Shown: in pieces, positions 45,346 to 57,306 of the stretch
Layout of the letters: each line of letters begins with the position of its first letter
Position numbering within the stretch: position 1 is the stretch's first letter
DNA from: Drosophila persimilis
Lineage: Eukaryota > Arthropoda > Insecta > Diptera > Drosophilidae
DNA: 64,000 bases
Assembly (NCBI RefSeq): GCF_003286085.1
Contig: NW_020825298.1
Location: 2,852,001 to 2,916,000, forward strand
Reading direction: 5' to 3'
Made by a program: the position numbers and the translations under genes
Notes under the pieces: model-generated
Told to the model about the DNA's origin: nothing
Seen by the model: the letters and a program-made list of their open reading frames with translations, nothing else
Databases searched by the model: none

Positions 45346-46940
45346 CCCGCTTGCAGGGGTGGCTGGAGTGAGAAGGGAAGAAACGAGAAGGCAACGAAAT
45401 CTTACGAAGCTAGAGCAGGTATTCGGCTCTGCAGCCGAGCGGGATCTGCAGATGGCTCTATCCTGAGACCCCGAAACTATTCCCAACCCAAATCACTTAC
45501 AAAACGATGACAAATTAGACCATCAAAACGTGTTTCTTTCTCTACTTCTATCGAATACATAATTGCCAATATATTGTTGTGATATTAAGCATTAAGCATC
45601 GTATAAATCCAATTCCCCGAGTGCCTTAATTTATGTTTGCACGCATTGTTTTTGCTGCTGCCCTTTGGGGCAATATCGCTTATCACATTTATCATGTGCA
45701 CACGGCGGTGCCACAAAGAAAAAGGAAATTATTTACGATAAGGCAATTTGCATAATGCGCAAATCATAATACGAATCCATGTGTGTGTGTGTGTGTGTGT
45801 GTGGGCATAAATATTGCAACATTTGTAACAGACAACGCCGCCTCCTGCTTGCCAGATAAGTTATCAGCGGAAAGTCGGTGGGGAAGTCGGTTAAAGCTCT
45901 CACTGGGGAGCCCCTCTGTTGCTGCTCCTTTTCTTCACTTCCGGTGTGGTGGAGAAGCCCTGTTTCCCCCTTCCCCGATGGCAGTTTTCCTCATGTTCAT
46001 GCATTTTACCTCATTCTATTTCATTTTAGCTCTTTCTGTTTTATTTCTCTCTTCTTTTTGAGTCTTTTTCTGTCTTTTTTCGTTGTGCAAAATGTTGCTA
46101 CAGCCCGGCGATTGTTCAATTTCAATTCACAACTTTCTGGCCATGTAACAACTGCGGCAAGTTGTTGCATTGTTAAAAAGTACTCTTAAATACATACACA
46201 TATATATGTATATGTACGTACATGTGTCCTCCAGTCTGTGGCTGGTTGGGGCCCCATCTGTGGGTGGCATGCGTCCTCTTTCTCCCTGAGTTTGGGTGAC
46301 AAATTTTTGCAAAAAGTCAAAAGAGACACAGGCATTTTATTACAAGAGAAACTAAACGCAAAAGTGCAACAGTTGTGAAGGGGTTTTGGAGGGGAAAAAG
46401 GAACAATGAAAGGCGATATTTGAATGGATTGAAGTATGAATATATCTACCTATTCGATTCAGTATAAGATATACACAGATGTTGTGCTTAAAACTTTTGC
46501 CAAAAGCCTTGAAAAATATTAAAATATAGTAAAACATCTTCCATCTACCCATCATTGAAGTTCGATCCAAAAATACCTCAAAAATGTCTGCATAATTTTG
46601 CTGGATTGCTGGACTTCTTGGAATTCCAATCATAGTTCAATAAAGGGGAATCCGGGGATCAAGGGGCATGGGAAAACCTCGGAAAACCTTTAAGTGACAT
46701 AACAATCGAGCTCAAAAGTCTCTGTTGGAGATTGGTTTCTCTTGGAGGCGAGACCATCATCAATTCAAAACCAATAACTCTCTCAAAAACACAGAAATCC
46801 AGCAATCATGTGGACTGCATTTTCATCGTTTTTCAAGAAATTCCATTTACACTCGAGAAAGAGAGAGCGAGAGAGAGAGAGAAGGGGTAAATGGAAAATG
46901 GAAATGCGAAGGGAAATGGAAATGGCAATGGCAATGTCAT
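45346..46940. other. intergenic DNA with simple repeats
   Basis: Contains a (TG)n tract at 45780-45803 and GAGAG repeats at 46858-46885. No gene recognised. Confidence 0.5.
45780..45803. repeat. (TG)n microsatellite
   Basis: Twelve TG units. Confidence 0.9.
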
Positions 46941-47149
46941 GACGAATTTTGGCAGTGATAAATGCAGACCAGAAACCAGGTGCCAACTGAAAGAAATAAA
47001 AAATCCCCAAAAAGTGTTTGGGCTATTTATGCGCAGGTAGCAGGGAAAACCCAGGAAAAACAATAAAGAAAAACTCCAAAACGGAGGGATACGAGGCCGT
47101 CGTGGAGCTTGACAAACTACTCGTCTCGGATGTGGAGTCTGTGTGCCTT

Positions 47150-47181
47150 GGGGTTTGGGGATTGGGGTTTGGGGTTTGGGG
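47150..47181 (+). other. five-run G-quadruplex motif
   Basis: Five GGGG runs separated by exactly three bases each (TTT, ATT, TTT, TTT), starting at 47150, 47157, 47164, 47171 and 47178. This satisfies any usual G4 rule with one spare run. Confidence 0.9.
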
Positions 47182-47880
47182 TTTTTGGTGTTTCTGGTGT
47201 TTTATGCATGAAATGCCAAAACGAATGCCACAGAGACTGCCGGCTGACTGTTGACGCCTTGATGCATGGTTCTTTCAAGGTTCAAGGCAATGTCAGAGAC
47301 ATAGTCAGTCACAGACAGGGGACACAGACTGAGGCAGAGGCAGAGACTTCGACTGCCCGAGGCCAGTAGAGGCCGGGGAGGGGGCAGGCAGAACCCTAAA
47401 GTCAGGCACACTCCCAGCTACACAAAAATGTGCACTGAAATTGTTGCTTGCGGGCATTTGGTTCGTTGTTGTTGTTGCTGTTGTTGTTGAGATGCTATTG
47501 AAATATTCAGCTACAGAGCGTTGCTAATTTGTATTTTAAAATATGCGCAATTATAACAGCCAGTCGACAATGCAGTCAGTGGTGTGTAAGTCTCATGTTA
47601 AATAAACCGAAAGCCGAACGCCGAGCGCCGAAAAGGGGTGCAGCCACCAGCGGCATCAGCGGCAGCAGCGGCAGTCTCCATGCGATTGTCACAACAGCAG
47701 GCGAAGGAGTCGAGAGCGCTACCCTTAAGTGTTTTTCCAAAATACCCTGTAGGGAGGTGGCTTGGGCTAGGGGAGAACGATGGGAAAAATTAGAAAGAAA
47801 TATAGTATTTGGATAGGATTTCGAGAAAAGTAGAAATATTCATAAAAGGATTCCTTTTTAGAGTGCAATCTCGATGGAAT
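47182..47880. other. intergenic DNA
   Basis: No gene recognised; a GTT/CAA-type tract near 47468-47490. Confidence 0.45.
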
Positions 47881-47884
47881 TCGA

Positions 47885-48140
47885 TGGAATTTTGTGTGCA
47901 TTTTTTGAGAATTTTTGCTGAATTCTTAATACATTTTTTGTGAATTTTGTGAAAATTTTATAAGAATTTTATGGGAATTTTATGAAAATTTTATGTGAAT
48001 TTTTTGTGGATTTTATGTGAATTTTGTGTGGATTTTATGTTGATTTTGTGTTGAATTTTGTAAGAATTTTTGTGTGAGTTTTATCTGCATTTTTTTTGTG
48101 GATTTTGTTTGAATTTTTTGTGAATTTTTGTGTGCATTTT
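47885..48140. repeat. degenerate 11-15 bp minisatellite (AATTTTxTGTG)
   Basis: Roughly eighteen imperfect copies of AATTTTTTGTG, GATTTTATGTG or AATTTTATG over 250 bases. Strand asymmetry is extreme: the plus strand is almost free of C. Confidence 0.85.
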
Positions 48141-48144
48141 CTGC

Positions 48145-49250
48145 CAAAAACAACATTTAAGCGAAGAGGCACAAAACGAATGCCAAAGAGAGGCAATGAG
48201 AGTGCTTCCAGAGAGCTTAAAGCATGAACAGCCAGTGGTGCAGTACAAATATTAAATATTAGAACTTCTACACATACCATCTTCCATCTTCAATAGGGTA
48301 TCCCTCAGTCGAATCCCATCCCTTCCAAGCCACACGCTCTCCTGCTGGGCAGGCTGTTCCGAGTGGCGGGCGTGTGTGCACCACTTCCCGTTCCCCCCAC
48401 CCCTCCCCGCTTGTTTTTCAACTTATGAAAAATCATTAAAATTATTACATTTGGCTTGCTGACACCTTTTTTCCATTCCTTTCCCCCGCGCGAAAGGAAG
48501 ACAAACGAGAGCCGAGCGCAATTCGTGACATTTGTGCCGGGGATTAGATGGAAACAACTGTCACACATTTCTCCCGTCCCGTCTCGTCTCGTCTCGAATT
48601 ACTATGATTAGCATAGTCATGCGGCAGGCAACATGCGGCATGCGGCCAGGGCCAGGGGCTGGGGATTTTACACTCCTCTCCTGGATCTGGTGCTGTGTTT
48701 ATGGTCAACCCCAGCTGCGATTATCTCCCATGAATGGGCAGCCGTTTGTCAGGCTCTAAGCCAGGAGATCCTTCTCCTTTGTACTCGTTTTCTTTTCCCT
48801 TCTTTTCGGTTCCTGGCGGCTGCTCTTAATGGCAAATATTGTTGCCACCGGACGGGCGGACATTATGCAAATATTTGCACCGACTAATGATGAAACGTGC
48901 CCCACACAAGCTGCTCGTTATTCCCCCAAAGAAAGCGAAAGGTGTTCTCCTCCAGTTATCCTTGATTAAAAAATATCTTACAAGATGCTTTGGCTTAGGC
49001 CTAGGCCAAGGACAAGTAGAAGTACAAGGTTCTTGTCTTGGTCCTGGCAGATTGGTTTCATGCATATTTAAGTGGAGTTTTATGGATGGAGAGACAGAAG
49101 ATTTCCCATTGAATGTCTTGAAAGGAGCTCCTAAGAGAGGGTTAGCCTTGTCTCGGATGAATGAATGCAGGCAGAAGCTTCACAAATCCTTGATATTGAA
49201 CTTGGACTTTTGTGGGTTCTTTTCTGTTCTGAAAGAATGATTCAACGCTG
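48145..49250. other. intergenic DNA
   Basis: A 133-codon plus-strand frame (48839-49240) lacks any recognised motif. No supported gene. Confidence 0.4.
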
Positions 49251-49259
49251 TATAAAAAG
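49251..49259 (+). promoter_or_regulatory. TATA box preceded by TTC/GAA repeats
   Basis: TATAAAAAG lies 20 to 35 bases downstream of TTCTTTTCTGTTCTGAAAGA, which has several TTC and GAA blocks as in heat-shock elements, though not in a perfect array. No coding frame follows closely. Confidence 0.3.
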
Positions 49260-49261
49260 AC

Positions 49262-50530
49262 CCTAAGAGTGACTCGAAACGTTAGCAAACATTCAAACAC
49301 TCAAAACAAGTCCCAGAGGATACGTTATCCAGGTACTCTGGTCATTAATTATACAGAAATCATCCTTAACCATAGGTTTATCCCTGAAAATCTCTTCGAA
49401 ATATGATATGACAGCAATTAGTTCCATTATCCAGAACATCTAATAAAAATCGGATTGAAAGCTTCAAGCAAACGCTGAATAGATTCAAGTATTCCACTTC
49501 CAATTACGCATTTTTGAAAATCAAACTTCCGGTTGCAGGCTTCTTTAATAGATCCAACAACAACAGCAGCAGCACTCCCTGGAGGCTCTTGAAGCCGCCG
49601 CGACGTTGATTGGTTTGGAATCCATACTCGGGCCACTGGTCCAATTATTTGCGTAGGCCTCGACGCTAGACAACAGAAAGGAATCTCTCTCTCTCTCTCT
49701 CTCGGCGGGAAGACAAAAGGCGAGTCGCTGAAAGGGTGAGTGGAAGCGCCGCCTAAGTCCTCTGATGTGGCATTGTTATTGAGGAATAGCGCCGTTCCTC
49801 CCACTCCAATCTCCAGTCTGCAAGAGGCAGAGACCGAGGCCCAGGCATTCTTCAAAATGAAATTGCGCGGAAGCATATTTCAGTCAGTTTATTGGCTTCA
49901 TTGTGGAACCCTTTTTCATTCATATACTCGCTCGTACATATATTTATGTTTTACGAGTGTATTTTTTTTTTCCATGATTAGCATGGGGCGTGTACCGGAG
50001 AGTAGCAGCAGCAACCATTCAAGCGGCAATAATTCGCTTCGCTTTGCATTGTTTAAATTTTCCACAAATTTATTGCATATATTGTCCAATGTTTATTCGG
50101 GAAGCAAATCGTCATTGGAAGCAGCCATTTCATGTCTGGGGCACATTAAAGAGCACAAAAATGAATTGCAAATTGGTTGGAGATCTCCAGAGCAGCGCCA
50201 CTTGGAAGGCTATTGAGAGGCGGATCCGCAGGATAGGGCCTGGCACTGCGACAGGGCAATGGACTAACCCATCAAGATCGTTTCGGTTTCGGTTTCGCGA
50301 CTGCGAGTGCGAGAAGCTTTAATGATCGGCGGCCCCAGAAATGCTGATGATTTTTCAGAAAAGATAATTGACAAAACGACCACCGAAATGTGCCCCGCGG
50401 GGGATTATGCATGAAGATATCGGTGCGCGTCTGCATAATTTAAACAAACATCAACTTCAATGTTCAGATAGGAGCACATAAAGGGTAAAGTCTGAGCGAT
50501 GCATTTGTCGCCTTGGGAGCGCAAAATTGA
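49262..50530. other. intergenic DNA
   Basis: Contains a (CT)n tract at 49685-49703. No gene recognised. Confidence 0.5.
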
Positions 50531-50534
50531 GACA

Positions 50535-50814
50535 AGTGGAGAGAGTGAGAGAGGAGCTTTTTGTAGAGAGAGGAACTAAGGAAGGTGCGAACCTAAGAAA
50601 GAAGAGGGCGACTGTGGGAAAACGTTAGAGCAGCGCTCGGTTCCTCTGCTAAGCCGAGAGCGCGAGAGAGCGATAGAAGGAGAACATAAGAGCAGCTCGG
50701 GCTGTAGATAAGCCAAGCCCGAACGATTGATAGATCGCGAGTGAACTGCAGCAAAAACGAAGAAGGCGTCGTAGAGAGACGAAAGAACGGCCGCTGCCGC
50801 TGCGGTGCGTAAGC
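50535..50814 (+). promoter_or_regulatory. GAGA-rich candidate promoter / untranslated first exon
   Basis: At least eight GAGAG or GAGCG boxes lie between 50535 and 50680, followed by about 130 bases of GC-moderate sequence that ends in GGTGC/GTAAGC at 50808/50809, a usable donor. No coding frame of note. The layout resembles the TATA-less GAGA-type promoter and non-coding first exon of developmental genes with large introns. Confidence 0.35.
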
Positions 50815-50819
50815 ATTTA

Positions 50820-52035
50820 GCAATGTTTATGTATGTATGCATGTACAGTGGACAGTGCAAATAGTGAATGATAAAGGCAGTCGAACTTCCTCCTCCCCTA
50901 CGAATTCAAGAACACTGCAATTTCGTTCCATTTTCAGTAGGTTTTGCTATCCTTGTTTCAATTATTTTAATTGGGGTTTCCCACCTAAACAAAAGTAGAC
51001 CCTATAGACCTCTTTTGGTTCTCAACAAATAACCATTAATTTATTGTTTATTTGTTTATTAAGCATTTAATTATACAAATAGAAATCACATTAATTTTCC
51101 TACTCCGTATTTGTTGTTGTTTTTCGCCATATGTAGAACAGCGACATTCAATTACCAAAAATAGTTTCCATTTCCATTTGCATCTGGTTTTCTTGGGTCA
51201 TCAATGTCATTTATTTTGATGGCTCCTACACTTGATTAATTACTTTGGAGACTTGCTTGGCTGCTTGGCTACAGTAGCCAACTGTTACTGTGCCAGGCCA
51301 TCAATCAGTTGATCAATCAATCAATCCCTGCCCTACAGAGATCAAAGAGGCCACACTTCAATGGCAAATGTCGAAGAAGAAACGGAGGAGATACCTTCGA
51401 GTATAGAGAACGGGACACCTAATTAAAGAAGTGCAAACAAAATCTGGAGCATGTATCGGGGAAGAGTCCTGCTCTAGATCTCCTCCACACACAAAGGAGG
51501 AGAGGACGAGGACAAAGGAGAACGAACCCCCGAATGAGCCGAACAGTACGTGACAGCGTGAGGAGGAGGAACAGGCGACCAAGTGACAGCGTGAATAAAT
51601 TTGTCATTAGTATATGTCAAAGATAAAAGTACTCCTCGGCCCTGCAGCTGCCTCTGCCGCCTCTGCCTGGGCCCTGGGCCCTGGGCCAATGTAAAATTGT
51701 TGAGTAAGTGAAACAACTGGCGACTGTTGTCTGCCTCAAGAATGGAGAACGGAGAACGGAGAATGGCATTCCACTTGCCACTCGCCTACACTACAGCGAA
51801 ATTTATGTGCATACGAATCCGTTTATGAAGCGATCGAAAGAATGGAATACAAAAGAGAGCTGAGATCCATGAAGGAAGGGAATTGTGAACCTTAGAGAAC
51901 ATCAAGTGGTGAAAAAGATGAAGGAAGAGATCGGATTGAATGAAGTTTATGTACCAGAAGTGGCATCCTGTTGATTAGTGGTATACAACGGTCAAAGGCT
52001 CGGCTTCTCTATGCCCGAAAATACAGAAAAAAGTG
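50820..52035. other. intergenic DNA
   Basis: No gene recognised. Confidence 0.45.
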
Positions 52036-52041
52036 GGAAAA

Positions 52042-52322
52042 ATGGATGAATATGTGGTGCATCTCATACAAAAGATTGATCACCAGAAAAAGGGAAATAA
52101 AGGTATGATTTGGAAGGAACCACCTTAGCGGAATTTGGTAGGATTTCATACCGAGTACCGATAGAGTATTATAATCAGTTTCATAACATAACAGCTGTGT
52201 GTTGTGTTTCTTTCCGGCGGAAAGAATCATCCCAAATTGAAACCACGGATCCCATTGATATGCCCAGGGTTTCCACAATCTATCGCACTTTCAATCTCCT
52301 ATCGGCCAAAGCCATATCGTAA
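52042..52322 (+). CDS. candidate small two-exon gene, 62 residues
   Basis: Exon 52042-52102 starts MDEYVVHLIQKIDHQKKGNK and ends at AAAG/GTATGA. A 92-base intron ends ATAACATAACAG at 52194. The second exon continues in frame with AVCCVSFRRKESSQIE, then TTDPIDMPRVSTIYRTFNLL and SAKAIS before TAA at 52320. The stop overlaps ATC/GTAAGT, a perfect donor, so the message might instead splice on to a further exon. Composition is protein-like. The family is not recognised, and the minus strand is also partly open. Splicing is inferred, not shown. Confidence 0.3.
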
Positions 52323-52324
52323 GT

Positions 52325-55290
52325 TTCCTGGGCGTCTAGGATTCATTATGAGGCAGGGGTCTTGAAAAACCCAAAAGATTGATGGACATTTATCTTTAAA
52401 CCCCATCGCTATGTGAATCTTTCAACTTTTATCCCCAAAATGTTCTCTCTGTGTACTGGCAATGCATCTCCAATACGATCTCATCCATATGTTGCTTATT
52501 TGTGCTCGCAGAAGAGACAGTTTTTTATATGTACGCAGTATGCAGTATATTTTTGCCAGGCAGAAAGTTTCCAATCATTTGGGTGTCCTAATTATGAAAC
52601 TTAATGTGGCATTGAGGGCAACACAGGCACAGCTACAGGCAACAGGCGCAGCCCAGACGATGTCGGTGGCGGTGTCGTCGTTCCTTGAGTTGAACTCGGA
52701 CCAAATGCCGCGTGCAAAACAATTAACCATGAAATTGAAAATGCCGACTACGACTATGGCTCCGGCGACAACGACAACGACAACGACGATGGCGATGGGA
52801 ACGAAACGATTTAAAGTGGCAAAGTTATGCAAAGCAGGAGGCAGGAGGCAGGAGGCAGCAGCTGTATGCCTGAGCCTCTGCCTCCGCCTGGCCATTGGCT
52901 TCCATGTTGGATGTTGCCTCGTCCTCGGCCTCGTCCTGCGCCCATTTGTTCCACTTCTGTGGCCAGGCAGGCGCAAGGAAGTGCCAGAGCGTGCGCGTGC
53001 CCCACAGGAACAAAGCCAAAGAGGCAGCCAAGTGACGTGACGTCGGCCCCTGGCACCCCAAAAAACAGAAAAAACAACAACAAAAACCGCTCTATTATGT
53101 GGCGCGGCTCTACGCTCGAGGGTAAGTTCAAACGTTACGCTCTTGCACCCGATCAAAAAAAAAGAACTAAAAATGTTATAAATAAATAAAACCCATGGCA
53201 GAGGCATTAGGCATGGCATTTGTCGGTTGTTTCGTTCGTTCTTTCGTTTGGTGACCACAAATCTACATACAGACGAGAGAGCATGGGGGTCTGGTCTCGT
53301 AAAATGTTTCTAATTGAAGAATACTCCGATAAACGCGCACTTAATGGAGGGGTTTTTTTTTTCAAAAACTGTATGCTTATAATTTTAGGCCTAATTTACG
53401 CAGGCAGGCAGGCAGGATGTCAGCATTATCCACACATCTGCCAGGTTTTATAGTAATTTCCAAAATTCAAATCGTTTTAGGGTTTAATTCATTCCAAACT
53501 GGGGTAAAATATTAATAATATTAATTATTTTCCCACAAAAGTGACTCAAAAAAGGAAATGCAGAAAAATTAGTCAAAATATTTGCACTTAACATTGTCTC
53601 AATCTGAAGCCAAGGGTTCTGGAACTTTCTCGAGTCTAAATTTTGGTTGCAGTAATGGTCGAATTAATCCTAGAGGCATGTTCAAAATTTGCAATTAACA
53701 TTTAAATTTTATTTTATTTATTTATTTTTATTTTTAAAATTCTAAAACTAGTCGGATTATTACTGACTTTACTTTATTTTGTTTATCTCTATAGAATATC
53801 CTTTTTTAGCCTCCAACAGACACGTACTTATACGTATTTCTATGCTAAATATCATAATTAATAATCATCTGTAAGCGTTGAAACGTCTGTAATAATTCCA
53901 GCAAAATTTGTTTATTGACATTTTCTTCAATTAATCAACTTCGATGTACTCCCGGGCCACACATGTGTGGTGCTGCCCTCCACCCTTGGGCTTATATGGC
54001 AAATAAAACGATTTCTATTTGTTTGTTGTTAATATTTTCCCCCCTCCCCAACCATATGTCCCCCCCGAGGATGGCGATTAAGTTGCGGCTTTGACTCAAG
54101 GCCGCAGACAGCTGCCAGACAACTGATATGTGCACATGACTACATGCGAATGCCGAGAAGAGTCAAAGCCAGACACACACATCCAGGACCAGGACTAGTC
54201 CAGGATCAGGCTGAATCAGATTTGGACCCCGACAAAAGGATGCAGCCAGACAGGGGGGGGGGGGGGGGGCGGGCTGGGGGAAAAGTCGTTGATGAAATGA
54301 AGTCGCTTATGAATCGTTTATATTTTTCGGGGCTTACACTGCACTGCAAAGAGTTACACTGTTGTGTGCCCTGCAGGCAATGAAATTGATTTGAATTTCG
54401 TAGTTGGAATTTTTGCCTTCAATTCAATTAGAAAGCATTCTTTAAAGGGAAGGGTGCTGCCCCAGCCCTCCATTGATGCATGCAGTGATGTCCTTTGTGC
54501 ATGAAATTTGCTGAAAATTTGCTAGTCTTGTGTCTCCCCCCCCGAGAGATAAAACTTTTGAATGCAAACCTTTCTCTTGCACTTTGCAGAAGTGATTTGC
54601 ATGGAGGGAAAGGCAAAGACCCGCTCTCCGGGCTTATGGGATTTGGGGAATACGTTTGCTCGCTGGCACACTATCGCATTAACTCTTCACCTTTTTCCAA
54701 ACCCCGAATGCTGAAAGCATTAAAACTTTACCTCTTCCTGGCCCCTTCGTTCCTCGGCCAAAAAGTTGTGCGTGGTGTGTCCTTTGGGCGTTGGAGGAGA
54801 TCCACACGAAAACGCATTCCACGAATTTCGAGTGTTGTGCGTACGTGTTCCGCTTAGGAATTCCTGTTTGACATATTGCCCACGGCCACGGCGGGCATAT
54901 TAATATAACAGTTCTACCAACAACTCCCTGAATGAACGGACACTGGATGGGCGGACGGACGGACACTCGCTGGCAGGCAGAACATGTTAAGAAAATGTTA
55001 ATCAAGCGGTCAGTGTGGAATAGAGAACACTCGACTTTTAGTTGCCGACGCGTCGGCGTGGGAGATTTTTCTTTTCCTTTTTTATTGTACCCTGAAATCG
55101 GGGGATTGAAGGGGTATATGGGACAGGCGGGAAGTATTTTCGGATCAGCAAAAGTCTATTTGTCGAGTCTGTGTGTCTTCATGAATGCAAGGATCTCGAA
55201 GAGGTTGAAGATTCTTTGTTGGAAATATGTGGTTTCCACTAGGCAAAGGCTAAATGACTTCTGCTTTGTAGAAATCATATTGATCGGATT
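52325..55290. other. gene-poor region
   Basis: No gene recognised. Includes a GGCAGGA tandem (52838-52858), CAGG units at 53402-53414 and a poly-G run at 54253-54269. Confidence 0.5.
54253..54269. repeat. poly-G run of 17
   Basis: Seventeen consecutive G followed by CGGGCTGGGGG. A likely site of length error in sequencing and of quadruplex formation. Confidence 0.85.
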
Positions 55291-55295
55291 TACTC

Positions 55296-55400
55296 TTTAT
55301 ATTATTTATTCCATATAGTATTTATTCTATATATTATGTATTCTATATACTATTTATGCTATATATTATTATTATTCTTTATACATTCTATGTTTTATTT
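55296..55400. repeat. AT-rich minisatellite (TATTTATTCTATATA units)
   Basis: Five or six imperfect units of about 17-20 bases built on TATTTATTCTATATA. Confidence 0.75.
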
Positions 55401-55404
55401 CTGT

Positions 55405-56855
55405 GATTTATTTATAGTTCGCTAGGAAGTAATACCCTCATCCCCGATGTGAGTAAAAAATCGGGTAACGACGATATTTTATGATTCTAGGACATATTAC
55501 GCGTGAGTCTTGCTAAATCCTCTTAGGATCAGTTTTATTTAAAATTCCCTCATCTACAGACTTAAGTCTTTCAAATGTCTTAAAATGTTTCAACCTTTAC
55601 CGAAACCCATCGTTATAGTAGGGATTACGTATAGTTATTGTCTGTACGGGAACGGTAGAGTCAAGGAGCTGCTTTATGGAACTCTAGACTGCTTTTTGAG
55701 GCATCCAATTCGTGGAGTAAACCATATATATCATACATCTATCCTAGTGATTCCCTTCTTTCCTTTTTTGGATATTTCTTCGCTACTATTTTTCCCAATC
55801 CCATATATTTTTCTCAATCTCTCTCTCTCTTTAAGATCCAAATAAGTCGATAGTTAGTTGGTAGTTAACTAATGGTCATCCCTTAGTCGTTAGATTCTCT
55901 TGCAATTCTTGTATGTCTTGTTTTTATTTCCCCCCATTTGCCTTGTTTGCCTGAAGTTGCACGTCTTTGGACTGTTAATAACCTTTGTTGTCCTACCAAA
56001 AAAACATACAGAAAAAGAACTGAAAACGGAAGCTTGGCAGCCAACTTGTTGTACGAGTAGCAGCCTGTTGTTGAGTCACGTCAGGGTTTTCTGCCGCCAA
56101 CTGACGGACGGATATGAATTGTCCCCAAAAGTGTTAAATGTTGGAGACTCTCAATACAAATGAATCTTTGACTTGTAGGTTTTTCTTTTCCAACTCAATT
56201 TAAATTTGGAATTTATTTTGTTTGAATTGAATTCTATATTAAACATCCGCAAGAGTTATGAAATCATTTCCGCTTCACACAAATTGAGTTAAGGAGTTGA
56301 CGGAATGAGAGCGAAAGTGAAGTGGTTGAGGGATTGGGATTGGGAGTGGGAGTGGGGTAGGAGTTGGGGTTTCGTTTGGATGATTGTTGAACCCTTTTAA
56401 CGTCAATTAATCACAAATTAAACTGTCGCACACACACACACAGAGACAGAGAGAGAGAGGGGTAGAGGGCAGGCATATATCAACATCATCGTGGATGAAA
56501 ATATTTCCAGGACCATTAAAGGCTAAATAGGCAATAAATTTGTTTTGGATGTTGTCTGCCGGCTAAGGATGTGTGTTGGCAGATTTCACTTTTTCCGAGG
56601 GGGCAAGTGCCGTTTGGGGGCTGTGTGTCCGTCTAGACATGTGTGTGTGTGTGGGGGCCAGGGTTAATGCGGAATGTGGGATGTTTGAAGTGGGGGGAAA
56701 AGCTTATGGCCCGCATGGCGGTCAAATCAAGAGGGAAATGTGAAAGGCAACGAATTAGAGATTGAAGAGCAAAGTCCAAGTGACTCTTTAGTTTTTGAAG
56801 ATCCCTCAGACCAGCGATACTTCAGATAAATACAAATGGAATTAATCAGAACTTA
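55405..56855. other. intergenic DNA
   Basis: No gene recognised. GGGATTGGGAGTGGG-type G-rich tract at 56335-56370. Confidence 0.5.
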
Positions 56856-56861
56856 TCTCAA

Positions 56862-56867
56862 TTTATT
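56862..56867 (-). terminator. polyadenylation signal of the TMA7-like gene
   Basis: AATAAA on the minus strand, 23 bases beyond the stop codon at 56890. Confidence 0.65.
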
Positions 56868-56889
56868 GTTAGGGAACCCAGAGATCGAA

Positions 56890-57177
<288 letters not shown>

Positions 57178-57257
57178 CTAAAAATGCCCAAAACGTACCA
57201 GTAACAGCTATATACAGTATACTAGTATTTACAGCCGCTCCATTGCTTCGAATCGCC

Positions 57258-57306
57258 AAATATTGCATATTCCGCTCATCCGAAAGTGCTGATTGGTGCT
57301 ATGAAC
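57258..57306 (+). repeat. dispersed short repeat, copy 6
   Basis: ATATTGCATATTCC followed by GCTCATCCGAAAGTGCTGAT and TGGTGCTATGAA, one of the best-kept copies. It lies about 200 bases upstream of the TMA7-like gene. Confidence 0.8.

Noticed and set aside
47150-47181. Telomeric repeat array
   Set aside because: Only five units, internal, and flies use retrotransposon telomeres. Kept only as a G-quadruplex motif.
52462-53040. 192-codon plus-strand frame
   Set aside because: Driven by ACG/GCA-type low complexity and overlapped by a longer minus-strand frame of equal quality; no motif recognised on either strand.
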